The notes: a model not told the origin generated them from the sequence alone. Positions 45,410 to 56,984 are shown, numbered from the stretch's first letter. The stretch is DNA of 64,000 bases from Balaenoptera acutorostrata (GCF_949987535.1 NC_080075.1:55979636-56043635); one strand, 5' to 3'. Translations and numbers: made by a program.

Positions 45410-46840
45410 GTTGAATATTTTATTGCTCCTGCCCTTTTTTGTTAAATAAAAATGATGGGTAAGGAAAAAAGTGAAAATATTGGCCCTTGTGATAAGATGC
45501 ATCTTTTCTCCTTTAGAGAACAGAGCAAATCAGCAAAGGGTCCTCAGGGGGCTGCAAAGGCGCCTATTTAGCCTCAGCTGGATCCTCCTAGCACTTAAGC
45601 AGGTTGACACGCCACCTGTATGACCCAATGAGAAAAAAAAGAAAAAAAAGATGCTGGAAATATTACTAAAAATTGTGTCTACACAATGAGACATGATGAG
45701 AGGATTTTGTAAGATACTTTCATTTTCTGGGAATGGAATCTCCCATTGTAACATTTAACTCATCTCCCATTGTAACATTTAACTCAGTTATTCAAACTTT
45801 CACTCCTTTGCCCTTCAGACATGTTTTTTTAGAAAGCAACATGCACAAAATTAGGGGACTGCAAACCTGGCTGCTGGTACTTCATGCATGAGGAGGTTAA
45901 AAAGACAGGATTTCATCTTTCTACAAGGGTTTGTTCTTTGGGTTTGGTTTGTTTTTGTTTTGTTTGTTCTTGTTTTTGTTTTTTTGAGGGAAGGAGGAGT
46001 TAACTACGTAATGGCATCAAAAAACAACAACAGTGTGAAAGCTCTGAAGGTAATTTCAAGCATTAGATAAAAGGTAGGTCAATGGTTGGGGGCAGGGTGT
46101 CAACTACCTTCCTGGTACCTCCACCTTACATAGGCAGTAAATGGTTTAGCCTGTTCATGACCATCATCACCCACCATAGTGAGAAGCTATCTACCCAAAA
46201 TCAAACCCTTTCTTGGGGCAAGAGGCTAAGAGGCAAAGAAACCTCAGTTTCTTCCCACTTCTGTAGCTTCCATGCAATACCCTCATAAATTTAAGGAGAA
46301 AATCCTTACCTCCCAGCAGACATGGACAAGCATGACAAAATGATGTTTTCCCTCAAGTCAGGGACCTCTGTTGCCCTTTTTCCTTCCCCCACATGGGCCT
46401 GCTCAACCAATGGACCACTCTTTAATTGAACTCCACGTGCATCCCCATGTGAGACAGAGTTAAGGAGCGAGATTGGTGTTACAAGAGATTATTCCACTTA
46501 AAAAAAGGCTTCCAGGAGGGGTTCACACAATTTGGGGTCCACTCAAATAGAATCCTTCCCTAGATCTTTGGAAATAAGACTCAAGTTTCAACACTTCCAT
46601 TTTTGACTAAATTTTCAAGAAATAGAACTATTCTGTAAATAGATGCTGCGATCCAACTGATTCCCTTTTCCCATTATTTCATACACTCTTTTTCTCTACC
46701 TTTTTTTCCATGCAGACCTTGGATTTTTTTCAAACAAGATAAACAGTTGCCTTATCCTCCATTTGTAGATACTTATGGAAGTTGTTATTTACAGATATTC
46801 ACATCTTACAAAAGACTATTAGAAGAGGAATCTTTTCTGC
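45410..46840. other. Intronic sequence, nothing recognised
   Basis: Unique sequence. An 18-bp phrase, CATCTCCCATTGTAACATTT, appears twice in tandem near 45739-45783 with only a few bases between (a short local duplication). A T/G-rich simple stretch lies at 45935-45990. Confidence 0.45.
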
Positions 46841-46849
46841 AATTTTTGA

Positions 46850-47065
46850 AGACGCTCGTTCAGTATCTGAATACCTGCAGAGATGGAAAGCTCCCTACTT
46901 ACCGCTCAGATGTACTTAACTGCTAACGAGTAGTTACTAAACTAAGCTTAAAGTTGCCTCCCTGTAACTTCTACCCCTCTGGTCCCAGAGCTGCCCTAAG
47001 GAGCCACAGGATAAGTTCTCTCCCTATTTGTCTTGGCAACACTTTAAGTTCTTAAGATACCCACC
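46850..47065 (-). repeat. CR1/L3-like LINE remnant
   Basis: ACCTGCAGAGATGGAAAGCT, then TTGCCTCCCTGTAACTTCTA, then CCCCTCTGGTCCCAGAGCTG, then GCCACAGGATAAGTTCTCTC matches the antisense order of the CR1/L3 3' region ('cctccctgtaacttccaccc', then 'ggtcctagttctgccctctg'). Confidence 0.6.
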
Positions 47066-47069
47066 ATGC

Positions 47070-47690
47070 CTCACCCACTACTCAGGGTCCTGTGCTTTGG
47101 TGAGGAATAACTGAGTCTGGCTCCCTCATGATAAGTATAAAGAGAGATTAGGAACCCTTCTCATTGGCTCACACCTGTATTCAGAGAGTCTTAAATCTGA
47201 GAATCCAAAATCCTGAGCATTCACTGAATCATAGCATCTTAACGCCTTTGATGCAATCCAGCTGAGGGCCAAAAACAATCATTTGTTCACCTTCAACCGG
47301 CCGGTTAGAAGCAGGGCCAGGAACAGAATCCAGGCTTCTGATTTCAGTAAAGAGGTTGCTCCCACTACACTTCATCAGAAGGCTGCTTATGCTGAATTCA
47401 GTGTAACTAACTGGGGGCCTTGTGCCCAGCACTACAAGGCCCTGTGATATCAGGACTCCCATGGACTTTGTCGGTGCCGGCATCATAGCCAGGCCCACAG
47501 TGGCTTGGGGTTGTCTGGCTCCCCGGTGGACAAAGAGGCCCCAGCTACAGAGATGGCCCTTGTTCCCAGTCTAGCTTTGTGTAGTCCGAATGGCAGGACA
47601 GCACACTAAGCTCAGTGCGGCTATATCACGAGACCAGCTGGGAGCCTCATGTGCACTGGGCCAGCTCTCAGCTTGAAGCCCATGTTCCAG
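47070..47690. other. Intronic sequence, nothing recognised
   Basis: Unique sequence with one 89-codon minus-strand ORF (47229-47498) that has no recognisable features. Confidence 0.4.
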
Positions 47691-47694
47691 AAGG

Positions 47695-48230
47695 CTCTGC
47701 CCTTGAATAACTTGTGGCTCACTGGGGTAGGCAGGGTACAACCAGGACTCTAGTTATAGACACAATGTAAATATCTGAGTACATGCTTGTACAGAAAGAC
47801 ACAGAGGAGTGTGGGAGCACAGTGTGTGAACCAGCATGCTGGGGTGGGTGGGCCGGCGTGGGAAGGCCCCCAGGAGGAGACAAACTTGAAATCAAATTCT
47901 GAAAGAATAGAGAAGTTGAATTAACAGGAAGGGGACAGGATATTATAATAGTGGACTTGGTGCGTGTGGAGACCCTGAGGTGGCCTCAGAGCGCCCCTAA
48001 TAAGTACCAGGCACAGAAAGTAATCATGCAGGCCCACGCCCACCCGCAAAACTGACTGTACACTGGAATATGAAACAACCGGTTATCCAAAGCAACATCA
48101 GTCCCAACATCTTGTTTATCTCCATAATTTCCTTTTATAGTGACACTTCTGTTATTTCATTTAGTCACGCATTCATTTATGTGACAAGTTAAAAATTATG
48201 CCCCTACTGTGTACCCAGCACCTAAGCCAG
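47695..48230 (-). repeat. Possible L2 LINE remnant
   Basis: GAAATCAAATTCTGAAAGAA, then GTGTGGAGACCCTGAGGTGG and the later ATTCATTTATGTGACAAGTT, then CCCCTACTGTGTACCCAGCA are weak antisense L2-like phrases separated by unmatched sequence. Assignment is tentative. Confidence 0.3.
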
Positions 48231-48239
48231 AACTCCCCC

Positions 48240-48800
48240 TGCGTTTCCCCATCCATTAAAGGCAGGTGCAACTTGCCTACCTCAGAGGAGGATCACGTAG
48301 AGGTAAGTTTTAGCAAGGTCCCTGGGTGAGTTATTTTAATTAAAGCCCCAGGAACCAGGAGAAAATTAGCACAGTGGAATCAAATTCAAGCACCACTCAA
48401 TACCTGAGGGTATTTATAGAAAAACAAACACAAAAACAAAAAAATCCAATACGCTGACTGGTTGCTTTTTGGTTTCCTGGCATAAACTGGTGCCTGTTCT
48501 CCTAGCTGAAGAACACTGATGCTATCCATTTTGACCTTCTGCAGATGATTAAAGCTGGGACTGGAACACCAGGGCCTGGACATTGCCTACCTCCCTAAGA
48601 ATATGCCAAGTGCCTTCCTAGCCCTTTTCCAGAAGAAAGGAGAAGGTGGGGGGAAGGATACTAAACAAAAAGGGATTCAAAATTCTTGACTTTGAGAAAG
48701 ACTAAATGATTGGAAGTTGGGGAAGAGAGAAAGCAGATTTCCCTCTTAATTTTCAATCCCATAGAAACTGGTTCAGAGGGGAAATCACAGGTCTTAAGAG
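48240..48800. other. Intronic sequence, nothing recognised
   Basis: Unique sequence without a supportable ORF or repeat. Confidence 0.4.
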
Positions 48801-48804
48801 TCTC

Positions 48805-48900
48805 TCACTCCTCAAAGTGTTGTCCCCCTCAGGCCCCACCCCAGGCCCACTGAGTTGGAATCTGCATCTTCACAGGATCCGGGTGATTCACATTCTTAAA
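48805..48900 (+). mobile_element. MER5A-like hAT MITE fragment
   Basis: CTCAAAGTGTTGTCCCCCTC, then AGGCCCCACCCCAGGCCCAC, then TGAGTTGGAATCTGCATC, then GGATCCGGGTGATTCACATT matches the MER5A sense order, with the left terminal repeat missing and part of the centre deleted. Confidence 0.7.
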
Positions 48901-48995
48901 ACTCTTTAAGCCTCAGTTTTCCCATCTGTAAAATAGGGATGATAAAATGGCAGATCCATTTACGCTTAAATAAAATAATCTCTGTACAGAGATTT
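48901..48995 (+). repeat. MIR SINE fragment
   Basis: CTCTTTAAGCCTCAGTTTTC, then CCATCTGTAAAATAGGGATG, then ATAAAATGGCAG is a MIR core in sense orientation, directly adjoining the MER5A-like fragment. Confidence 0.7.
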
Positions 48996-49179
48996 GGCTT
49001 AAAATTTTTGTTCTCTCTCCCTTCTTCCTTCCAGGTGCCCAGCTCTATGCAAACTTCTCTTGGTTTTAACTCAGCACTGCAGAGAGCCACGGGGCCGTTA
49101 GTCCCACCTCCCTCTCTGTGTACCAAGGAGGCCACGGAGGTCCAAGTGGAACAGATGACTTGTTGCCCGATGTGCCCTA

Positions 49180-49300
49180 GCTTGGGAGCTCCTCAAGGGC
49201 AAGGCCTATGTCTTTAACATCTTTGTTTCTCCAGCTCTTGCATGGTGCTGGGCAGGCAACAGACTCTCCAGATACATCTGTTGAATCAATCGGTACATTC
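49180..49300 (+). repeat. L2 LINE 3' end
   Basis: TTGGGAGCTCCTCAAGGGCA, then AGGCCTATGTCTTTAACATC, then ATGGTGCTGGGCAGGCAAC and GTTGAATCAATC is a sense L2 3' terminus. Confidence 0.7.
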
Positions 49301-49309
49301 AGTAATTAA

Positions 49310-50320
49310 CTAACTGTGGAACAAAAGCTAAAATCCAGGTGTCTACGAAATCCTAGTCCCAACAACACACAGATACACCTGAAAGTGGACTTAACTTCCC
49401 CTGACTCCATTCTTCCTGACAGTTCCCAAAGAATTTATACCCGGCTAATAGTCGAGACCGTGGGTTTCTGCTGCAGACAACAGCTCTCTGAACTAAACAT
49501 CACCATTATTCTCAGTGTCAGGAAACAGGCAAACTTGAGTGTCTGGAGAGTAGGAATAACCCACTGACAGCCAGTGCGCCCTACTTAGCTGGGCAGAAGG
49601 GACCCCAGCTAGTGAAGCCTCTCAGTGTGTGGAGATGGCCAAGCTCGGGACAGGAGCAGCTGACCCTAAACGCTGGAGAGTGCTGCCTGGCACTAGTAAA
49701 AACACCCACGTGGGATTGTCCATCCAGAGGGGTGCAGCCTCTCAGCAGCAGGACTGGGCATGCAGAGGCCAGCGGCTCCCTGGAGTGAACGCTCTGTGTG
49801 CGTCGTTCATCCATCACTCGCTCCATGGAGTCTGGCTACCTAGCGCACCTGCCTCTCCATGTTGGGAGCATTCAGTCCTCGGTGACAGGCACTATTGGAG
49901 GGAATCCTGAATTTCAGTATTTCCCACTCCAAATCAGAGGTGTCTTGAGCGATGGAGGACATGAAGTGGGCCATGTGCATTATTTCTGAGCTCCCTGCCC
50001 TTAGACGTTCATGCTGTGGATTAAGCCGGTCATTCCTCTCTGCCTGGGTCTTCTGAAACCTGTCGTAACCTCTGGCCATGGGCAAGTCACGGTCTCCGTA
50101 TGTATGGGAATGGTCACATTTCCACTTAATTCATTTTGTTTCAAATTTTCTAAGTAATCGTTTTAGCAGCTCATACACATCAATGGGAAAGAAAACCAAG
50201 ATTATCGGCATTGACAAGAAAGGTTTCCTCCTTTCTAAATTCACCCTTTCCCTTCCCCAGAGACAACTGCTGTTCCCAGTGTGTGATGTATCTTGAAGAG
50301 ACAGCTGACACACAGGCAAG
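49310..50320. other. Intronic sequence, nothing recognised
   Basis: Unique sequence. ORFs of 80-93 codons at 49316-49910 overlap in opposite strands and have no domain. Confidence 0.45.
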
Positions 50321-50324
50321 CATG

Positions 50325-50442
50325 TCCACTAGAATGGAAGGCGCCTAAGGACAGGAATTTCCGTTTTCACTGTTCACTTCTGTGCCCCTAGTACTGAGAA
50401 GAGTAACTGGCAAAGGTGCCCAATAGCTCTATGTTGAATAAA
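50325..50442 (+). repeat. L2 LINE 3' end
   Basis: CTAGAATGGAAGGCGCCTAA, then GGACAGGAATTTCCGTTTTC, then TGTGCCCCTAGTACTGAGAA, then ATGTTGAATAAATTA is a sense L2 tail. Confidence 0.65.
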
Positions 50443-50764
50443 TTAATTTATAAATCAGATGTATTCCTGAAAAGTTCACATTTTGATAAATCAAGTCCTA
50501 CTCTGCCTTTATTTTATCTTCTGATTGGATGCACCTTCAGTGGGCAGCAGCTCTGTCTCCTCAACCAAGAAAAGAGGATAACAGTTATTATCTGCCTTTC
50601 AGGGTTGCCATGGAGCTGATGAGAGCACATGGAAGGAAGTATCGGTGGTTGTCATTTACTGACTGCTACTCTAGAAAGAGCAGTCTCCGTGGCGGTCCCA
50701 CTGCACCCTGTTCTCCCAACAGCTACCCAACTGATAAAACACGTTACTGCGCTTACTGGTCTAG

Positions 50765-50870
50765 TGCCTGCCTCCTTCTGTAAGAGTACAGATGCCCTAG
50801 AGCAGGGACCATCTTCATTAACTCTATACTCCCAGGGCCTAGTACTTCTTAGATAAGTAAATAAATGATG
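50765..50870 (+). repeat. L2 LINE 3' end
   Basis: GATGCCCTAGAGCAGGGACC, then ATCTTCATTAACTCTATACT, then CCCAGGGCCTAGTACTTCTT, then AAGTAAATAAATGATGA is a short sense L2 tail. Confidence 0.6.
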
Positions 50871-50879
50871 ACTCCAATG

Positions 50880-52595
50880 AGGGACAATGAGGACGAAGGG
50901 GAGCTAGAATAGGAGATTCACAGACGTTCGTTCTCAGCTCTATGTATATGGGCAAAAGCACACACCCTCACAGGCGCCGACAAGCTCACACCAAAGATTT
51001 ATAATAAAGGAGGAAAATAAAAGCCCCAGTGTTAGCAGCTTGAATAAGATGGTGAATGCACTTGATTGTGAAAATGTGAATGTTTCAACGAAGCTAGGTA
51101 ATAAGGAAAATCAATAAAACTGTCAGCACTGGCCAATTTCAACTGGATAAAAGAAGAAAGTAATTGGTCCTGAAAGACAACTCTCTAAATTAGGTTAGAT
51201 GAATGGAAATACCCTTTTGTTTTAAGCCAAATCACAAGGACATCAACAACAGTAAACAATTAAATTATAAGCCACTTTGACCCAGTACGATCTGAGCTGC
51301 AAACACGAATTTCCTGAATGATCTTCTTTATAAGACACAGAAATGATGTATAGCAAGACAACAGAGACAGAATTGGAGGCCACGCCAGGAAACACGGGGC
51401 TCACTTCTTGACTAAGGATCTATTATAAACCCACCCTCTCTATAAGCTTATTTCTTCAACGTGAGTATTCCTCCTTCAATTATTTCATTAGTAAAACAGG
51501 CACACAAGTCAATAGAAAATGCACATCTACGCTCCCATAATGGCCGAGAGGAAGGAGGCTTTAGTAGTGATCTTAAAGGGCTCTGCTCTCCAAACACTCA
51601 GGATTCAATTCTGTTTTTCATCTGCTAATGGTTGGCATTTGGTGTTGTTAACTGTGGATGATTCATTTCAGAGGAACTGCCGTGCACCCCGAGCCTATCT
51701 GGAAGGAAATGAGGGTTTCTTGGCTTATTTCTCATCAAGCATTTTAGCATTGTCTCTGTGACATTATAAACCTCTTGATGGGGGTTCACTACTCATTGCT
51801 CTCAAGCTGACTCCCCCTATCTCATCTGGTGCATATAGCCACTTGCAGGAACAAGCATTTATTCTATCAGGACAAAGGATGGAGACAAAAATCTGGAAAA
51901 AAGAGACCCACTCCCTGAGTCTGAGTATCAACGGCAAGTAGTGATGCTGGGTGGGGGGAATGCGGGGTACACATTGCAAGATCAATGTTTTTGAACATCT
52001 GACTTTTGTTATTTCCACCCTTATCAAATGCTGAGGCTGTTTCTGTTCCCCACATGCTACTGGAGAATCCAACTTGTCCATGGATGTCTGGGGACCCCGT
52101 GGGGTGAGCAGGACCACCGTCTTATTGCCTGAGGCACCTCACAGGAGGCAGACGCATCAGCTCCTTGGAGCAAGTGCCTGACTTTGAAATCCCCGATTTG
52201 GGAGGGTAAGGGCTCCCTTTAACATGTCAAGCAATGTTTCTCATTAGAGACTGGACAGAACTTGAAAAGGGTGGGAGTGTCAGGGCTTGATGCTGGGACA
52301 CTAGCTAGATAGTCTGGAGAGGAGGAGAAGGTTGAGGGTGGTGGAGGGCTTACCATGGGACTCCATAAGACTGCTGAGGGAGAAACAAGAGAGTGCAGAA
52401 AAGATATAAAGGGATGCCTGTACCAGGCTTGACCTAATCACTTAAGTCCCATGCTTATAAAATGTGCTCTACTCAATGTCCCAGACTTGACCTAGAACAT
52501 CCCTTCTCCCTGTGACCAAGGTGAGTGAGAAACCTTGACCATGAAGACACACCCAAAAAGAACTACCTTCAGTCTTCAAATACAGCTTAATCATT
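50880..52595. other. Unique AT-rich intron stretch
   Basis: No repeat recognised over 1.7 kb. The 51000-51330 part, with runs such as GTGAATGCACTTGATTGTGA and GAAGAAAGTAATTGGTCCTG, looks non-repetitive and AT-rich in the manner of conserved non-coding elements; only an alignment could tell. A 117-codon minus-strand ORF at 51764-52117 has no family features. Confidence 0.45.
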
Positions 52596-52624
52596 TAAGG
52601 TATTTCATTTTCTTGTTTGAAAGT

Positions 52625-52774
52625 ATCTGTCTGCCACATTGATGACTGTCTTTGTTTGGAAGCTCCTTGAGAACACAAATTGCATCTATTTAAGTTATCG
52701 TGTCTCTCCAGACTTACCTAAAAATAAGAGCTTCAAAGCTGTCTTTGATAATGATGGCATGATCCCCTCTACTC
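52625..52774 (+). repeat. L2 LINE remnant left of SINE
   Basis: GACTGTCTTTGTTTGGAAGC, then TCCTTGAGAACACAAATTGC, then TGTCTCTCCAGACTTACC resembles a sense L2 3' end; it is followed by further L2-like text into the SINE target site. Confidence 0.5.
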
Positions 52775-52789
52775 AGAATGGCTTCCCTG
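52775..52789 (+). repeat. SINE target-site duplication, left copy
   Basis: AGAATGGCTTCCCTG; the right copy at 52982-52996 differs by one base. Confidence 0.9.
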
Positions 52790-52981
52790 GGACTTTCCTG
52801 GTGGTCCAGTGGTTAAGACTCTGCGCTCCTGATGCAGGAGGCCCAGGTTAGATCCCTGGTCAGGGAACTAGGTCCCACATGCCACAACTAGGAGCCCACA
52901 TGTGGCAATGAAGATCCCTTGTGCAGTCACTATGACCCGGTGTAGCCAAATAAATAAGTATTAAAAAAAAAAAAAAAAAAA
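52790..52981 (+). mobile_element. CHR-type tRNA-derived SINE (shorter form)
   Basis: A 192-bp SINE starting GGACTTTCCTGGTGGTCCAG. The A box is TGGTCCAGTGG (52802-52812) and the B box GGTTAGATCCC (52846-52856, one mismatch). The remainder GGTCAGGGAACTAGGTCCCA, then CATGCCACAACTAGGAGCCC leads to GTAGCCAAATAAATAAGTAT and an A18-type tail. It is about 140 bp shorter than the two SINEs at 23 and 30 kb and differs in the head, so it is an older or different CHR subfamily. Confidence 0.93.
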
Positions 52982-52996
52982 AGAATGGCCTCCCTG
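52982..52996 (+). repeat. SINE target-site duplication, right copy
   Basis: AGAATGGCCTCCCTG, 14 of 15 bases identical to 52775-52789. Confidence 0.9.
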
Positions 52997-53360
52997 CTTC
53001 TTCCCTGTCAATCTGGTCTACCTAACTTTTCCTTTTCAGCCCGAGCCCTGCCTCTTTCTTGAATTTCCCTGGGTTATTCTGGCTTCAATTTATTCCCATT
53101 TGGAGAACTCCTTGTAACACCAAATTAGGCACTCAATGTGATATGGCCTTGCCTTGTTCCCTAATGCTTTTGTCCTTCAGGTAAGTCTAGGATTCCTAAT
53201 TGAATTGCAAGCTCCTTGAAGTCAAGGGCCATGTGTTCTTGTAAATGCCATCTCTCATTTTCCACTCCCCTGTCCCCCAATTCAGCATGGGCACCAAACT
53301 GGGCACATTTGCTAAAGTGCATTAGTGACGACTTTTCATTTGAATGAATGGTTCTTCTTA
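52997..53360 (+). repeat. L2 LINE remnant right of SINE
   Basis: CTTCTTCCCTGTCAATCTGG, then TGAATTGCAAGCTCCTTGAA, then GTCAAGGGCCATGTGTTCTT and TCAGCATGGGCACCAAACTG follow a sense L2 3' region. The SINE seems to have landed inside L2-derived DNA. Confidence 0.5.
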
Positions 53361-53369
53361 ATTATCTGA

Positions 53370-53880
53370 TCATTAGAAGGCATTGGATTAAATAATGCAG
53401 AAATTCTAAGGAAAAGGGTAGAATTCTTATGAACTGAAGCTTCAGTGGGACTCCGGAATCTGAAAGATGTTATCTAGATAGAAACTACCAGTGGCAGAGG
53501 GTCAAGAGGAAGGCCTACCTCTCTATTTCAACCCTGGAGGCAGTGCTCTAATGCTTGCCATGGACACAGGTAAGAAAGATTACTAACCTGCTGGGATGAG
53601 TCCAACCAAGACTTCGTTATGGATCCACCTTACAGAGAGCCTGAGAAGGAGCTGACCAGTCCTGAACTGGGACCATGGAAGTTTTCATTTCAAAGAGAGT
53701 GGAAAAGAGATCTGCTTATTTATGAAAGGGACTTTCTGGGTCATCTTTGGATTCAAAGCTATAAACTTTACCTTCCTATTTCTGTAAAAAGCTTCCTGAA
53801 GAAAAGAACTAAAATGTTAAAAGCAGTGAGGAGGTCTTTGTTGGCAAACTCATTATTGGGGCCATGACTAGGGCCATGAT
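53370..53880. other. Intronic sequence, nothing recognised
   Basis: Unique sequence. The 82-codon plus-strand ORF at 53619-53867 has no domain and is on the strand opposite to PRKCE. Confidence 0.4.
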
Positions 53881-53889
53881 CCAGGCAGG

Positions 53890-54005
53890 GCCCTGGATCG
53901 TAGCCTGGGGTCTGGACCCAGCAGGGCCTTGTAATCAACTGTTTGGCCTCAGGCACATCACTTGACCTCTCAAAGTCACCATCTCCCACCAGGGGGGTAA
54001 TACTT
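53890..54005 (+). repeat. MIR SINE fragment
   Basis: GGTCTGGACCCAGCAGGGCC, then AACTGTTTGGCCTCAGGCAC, then ATCACTTGACCTCTCAAAGT, then CACCATCTCCCACC resembles a sense MIR ('tgtgtgaccttgggcaagtcacttaacctctc'). Confidence 0.5.
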
Positions 54006-54074
54006 GCTATACACACATTATCATTTTAGAACGAAGCAAAGCAGGTTTGGTCATGTCTACCTGTCTGTGCAACT

Positions 54075-54400
54075 TGAAAAAAAGTCCAGAAGAGAGCTGC
54101 AAAGATGAGATAAGATTTCTAAACTCTCTCTTCACAAAGGTTAAGGGGTTTGATTGATTCAGCCTGAAGAAGAGAGATTTAATAACTGTCTTCAAATATA
54201 TGCAGGGCTTTTACCCAGGACCAATGAGAGTGTTAAGGACAACATGTTCTGTCTGCACTGAGAAGAGAGGGCACAAGCCCAGGCTCTGACAAGGAGACAT
54301 TTCTAACATTAAGGGCCACAGGACACAGACAAGCTAAAGAATGCTCTTCTGGGAAATACTTCAATGGGGGAAGGGTTGGGAAGAAAGAGAAAGACAGAAA
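54075..54400 (+). repeat. CR1/L3-like LINE remnant
   Basis: AAGTCCAGAAGAGAGCTGCA, then TTCAGCCTGAAGAAGAGAG, then ATTTAATAACTGTCTTCAAA, then AGGACCAATGAGAGTG, then GACATTTCTAACATTAAGGG is the sense-orientation CR1/L3 3' region ('gcctggagaagagaagact', then 'atagctgtcttcaaatatt'). It is the reciprocal orientation of the copies at 31.6 and 46.9 kb. Confidence 0.7.
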
Positions 54401-54644
54401 ATGGGGCAAAACTATGGGAAGGTCTGAACTCTGCAAAAAGCAATCTCATAGCCCCTGCCGGATATAGATATTATTCTATGAATTGCCTCTTTGTCACCTT
54501 GCTCTGTTCTTGGACCTTTTCACATGCCACACCCCAGAGTCAGAAACCTGCCCTCAAACTGCTTCCCTGGATACCCTGCCTGCTGCTCCTTGGCACTGGG
54601 TTAGAACGTTGCTCACCTCCCTGCCCTCGGGTCTCCAGGGACTT

Positions 54645-54800
54645 TAGGATATTTATTGAGCATCACCTTTATGTGAGGGCACTGTCCTTACAGCAGTCCT
54701 ATCACAGTACCTACCATACATCCCATTATCCCCATTGATGGGTGAGAAATCTGAAGCTCTAAACTGGTAGGCACTGGAGCCAGGATTTACATTCAGGACT
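54645..54800 (-). repeat. MIR SINE
   Basis: ATATTTATTGAGCATCACCT, then GGGCACTGTCCTTACAGCAG, then CATTATCCCCATTGATGGGT, then GAGAAATCTGAAGCTCTAAA and GAGCCAGGATTTACATTCAG follow reverse MIR order. Confidence 0.65.
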
Positions 54801-54809
54801 GACGGACTC

Positions 54810-56980
54810 CTAAGTCTCTCTCTTTCTTCTCTCTGCTGCCGCTCCCAGAGAGGATACTGAATGCTTTCTGAAGCCTGTGGCTATAGAAAGAAGGGCAGAG
54901 GGCTGGATCCTGAGCCCACCTCTTCATCTTCTGCTTCCACAATATGCACTCACTCATTCCACAACCTGATCTAACCACAGTATTTGTGATGGACGTGCTG
55001 CAAAAACCATTCCCATTACTTTGTATCTTTGGCATTTTATTGGAGAAACAGTTTGGGGACCCAAACATACCACTGAGGCCCACTTCTTGTTCTTTCTATT
55101 GTTGTCTAAGACTCTGAAAAACTCTCCTGGGTGAACACGACACCTGGATGGAAGGTGGGGGAAGAGGAGCCTAGAAATCCCTGGGTCAGACCCTGACTGC
55201 CCCCTCCTCTGGGAGCCTGTAAATGATGGTTCACTGTCATATTACTATGAAGAATAGAAGTAATATACAAATTACATCACAAAAAAGGAAGAAATATTAA
55301 CTAATGTCCACAACAGGAAATAATAATTTGCACAATTGAGAACTACATCCATTGTTGTTTATGCTTCTGTTGCCTGGGCTAATTATGCTCTGATTTAAGT
55401 ATCTGGTGATCCTGTAGTGCCATGTTTACGAGGAAGCCCCATGGTCATTACTTAAAGCAAACACTAAGAGGCACCCGAGCCTGGAGCAACACACAAAACA
55501 TCCTAAGAAGGTTTACTACATGGGATAACATAGGTAAAGTTCCTGGCACTGTACCTGTCAATCCCTTCTACTGGCTACAGATATTAGCCAGCCTTCAGCC
55601 TTGAGCTCTGATAGATGTCTATTCAAATTATACCGACGATCAAAATTGCATAACCAGAAATGACCTTAACTGTCATCCAGCCTGACCCCTTACACCTGGG
55701 GTTAGGTTGCCTGGTTTAGCTAAAGCACACACCAGTCAAATCCCATTATGATGAACTGCACAGGACATGAAAGCAATGGAATTTTATTAAATAGTTAGAA
55801 AGCACATTAACTCCAGCTCTAGCAGACGTAAACATCCAGGCTTTCTACAGTGCGTAAGCAAGAAAAAAGAATCCTTTAGCACATCCCAGAAGAAGGGGGT
55901 GTATTCACACAGTCTCACCCCCATATCTTTCTCTGGGCTCTTTGGTATTTGCATGTGGTGTAAAGTTTGTGCAATTGCTACGAATATCTTTTTTTTCCAT
56001 TGATGGGACTGACTGGAGCACTTGAAATAGGTGAGCTGAAGGGATGCTTGATGGCAGAATAATAGAGCAGTGAAAATGTCAGCTGTGCCTCATTTCAATT
56101 CTCTTTTTCACCCTTTCTCAGAATACAGAGTTAGGAATTTTCACTAAAGAAAGGGACCTAAATAAGAATCAGTGAATGTCCATAGTCTGGGTGTGACAAC
56201 CGTGTTTTGCCCTGGACCCTTCCCATGCAATCCAGGTAGCAAATGTTGTGGCTACTCATTCTCCCATTCCTCTTCTCACCCTCTCAATCTTTCCAAAAAC
56301 AAAGCCACCTCTGGGCCAGGAGCCCTCACTGTCCCAGCAGCAGGAGTGGGAGAACAGATGTGTAGAACACAAACGGAACACACCAAGGTCAGCTTCTAGG
56401 AAGAGGTTACTGGAAGTCCTTCCCACTATCCAGAGAAAGAATTCCAAATCCAGAAACAGCAGTTAAGAAAAAGCAGAAAAACTTCTTTTCTTCAGAGCAA
56501 CACAGGCTAACACTTTACAGAGTCTGGCATGTGTCAGCATTTCTGAAGTAAACTCTATTTTCTTTAGATGAAAGAGATAAAAAAAATAGGCTAAGAGTTC
56601 AGTCCAATGAAAACTGCTTTGGTCATTCACATGCAATAAGCTGTAGAAGCAAGAAGAAAAAAATCAATTGCCTCTGATTTATTTATTCATTCATTTGTCC
56701 ATATCCTTTCCCTCTAATGTAAAAAAGGATGTCTTCTATAATTTTGCAAGTCGTTAATCTTTTCAAAGAAAAAAATAATCCAAGCCTCCCACTGATTGCC
56801 CAGCATCTTGGCACAGGGAATACATATTTAGTTAATTATCCTGTTGCATATACATTATGTAAGGAAAAAGGGGGATTGATTTTGCTCAGCAAATGTTTCA
56901 CCAGTATCAACAATCAGGAGATCACTGTAATATTGTGAAGTCTGGTAAATTTGGGATCACACGCTGTGTTAAAAGTAAGG
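54810..56980. other. Unique intron stretch, nothing confidently recognised
   Basis: About 2.2 kb. A weak CR1/L3 or MIR-like phrase (ATGACCTTAACTGTCATCCA) occurs at 55659. The rest is AT-rich unique sequence, and ORFs are below 100 codons. No exon-like signal was seen. Confidence 0.45.
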
Positions 56981-56984
56981 CAAG

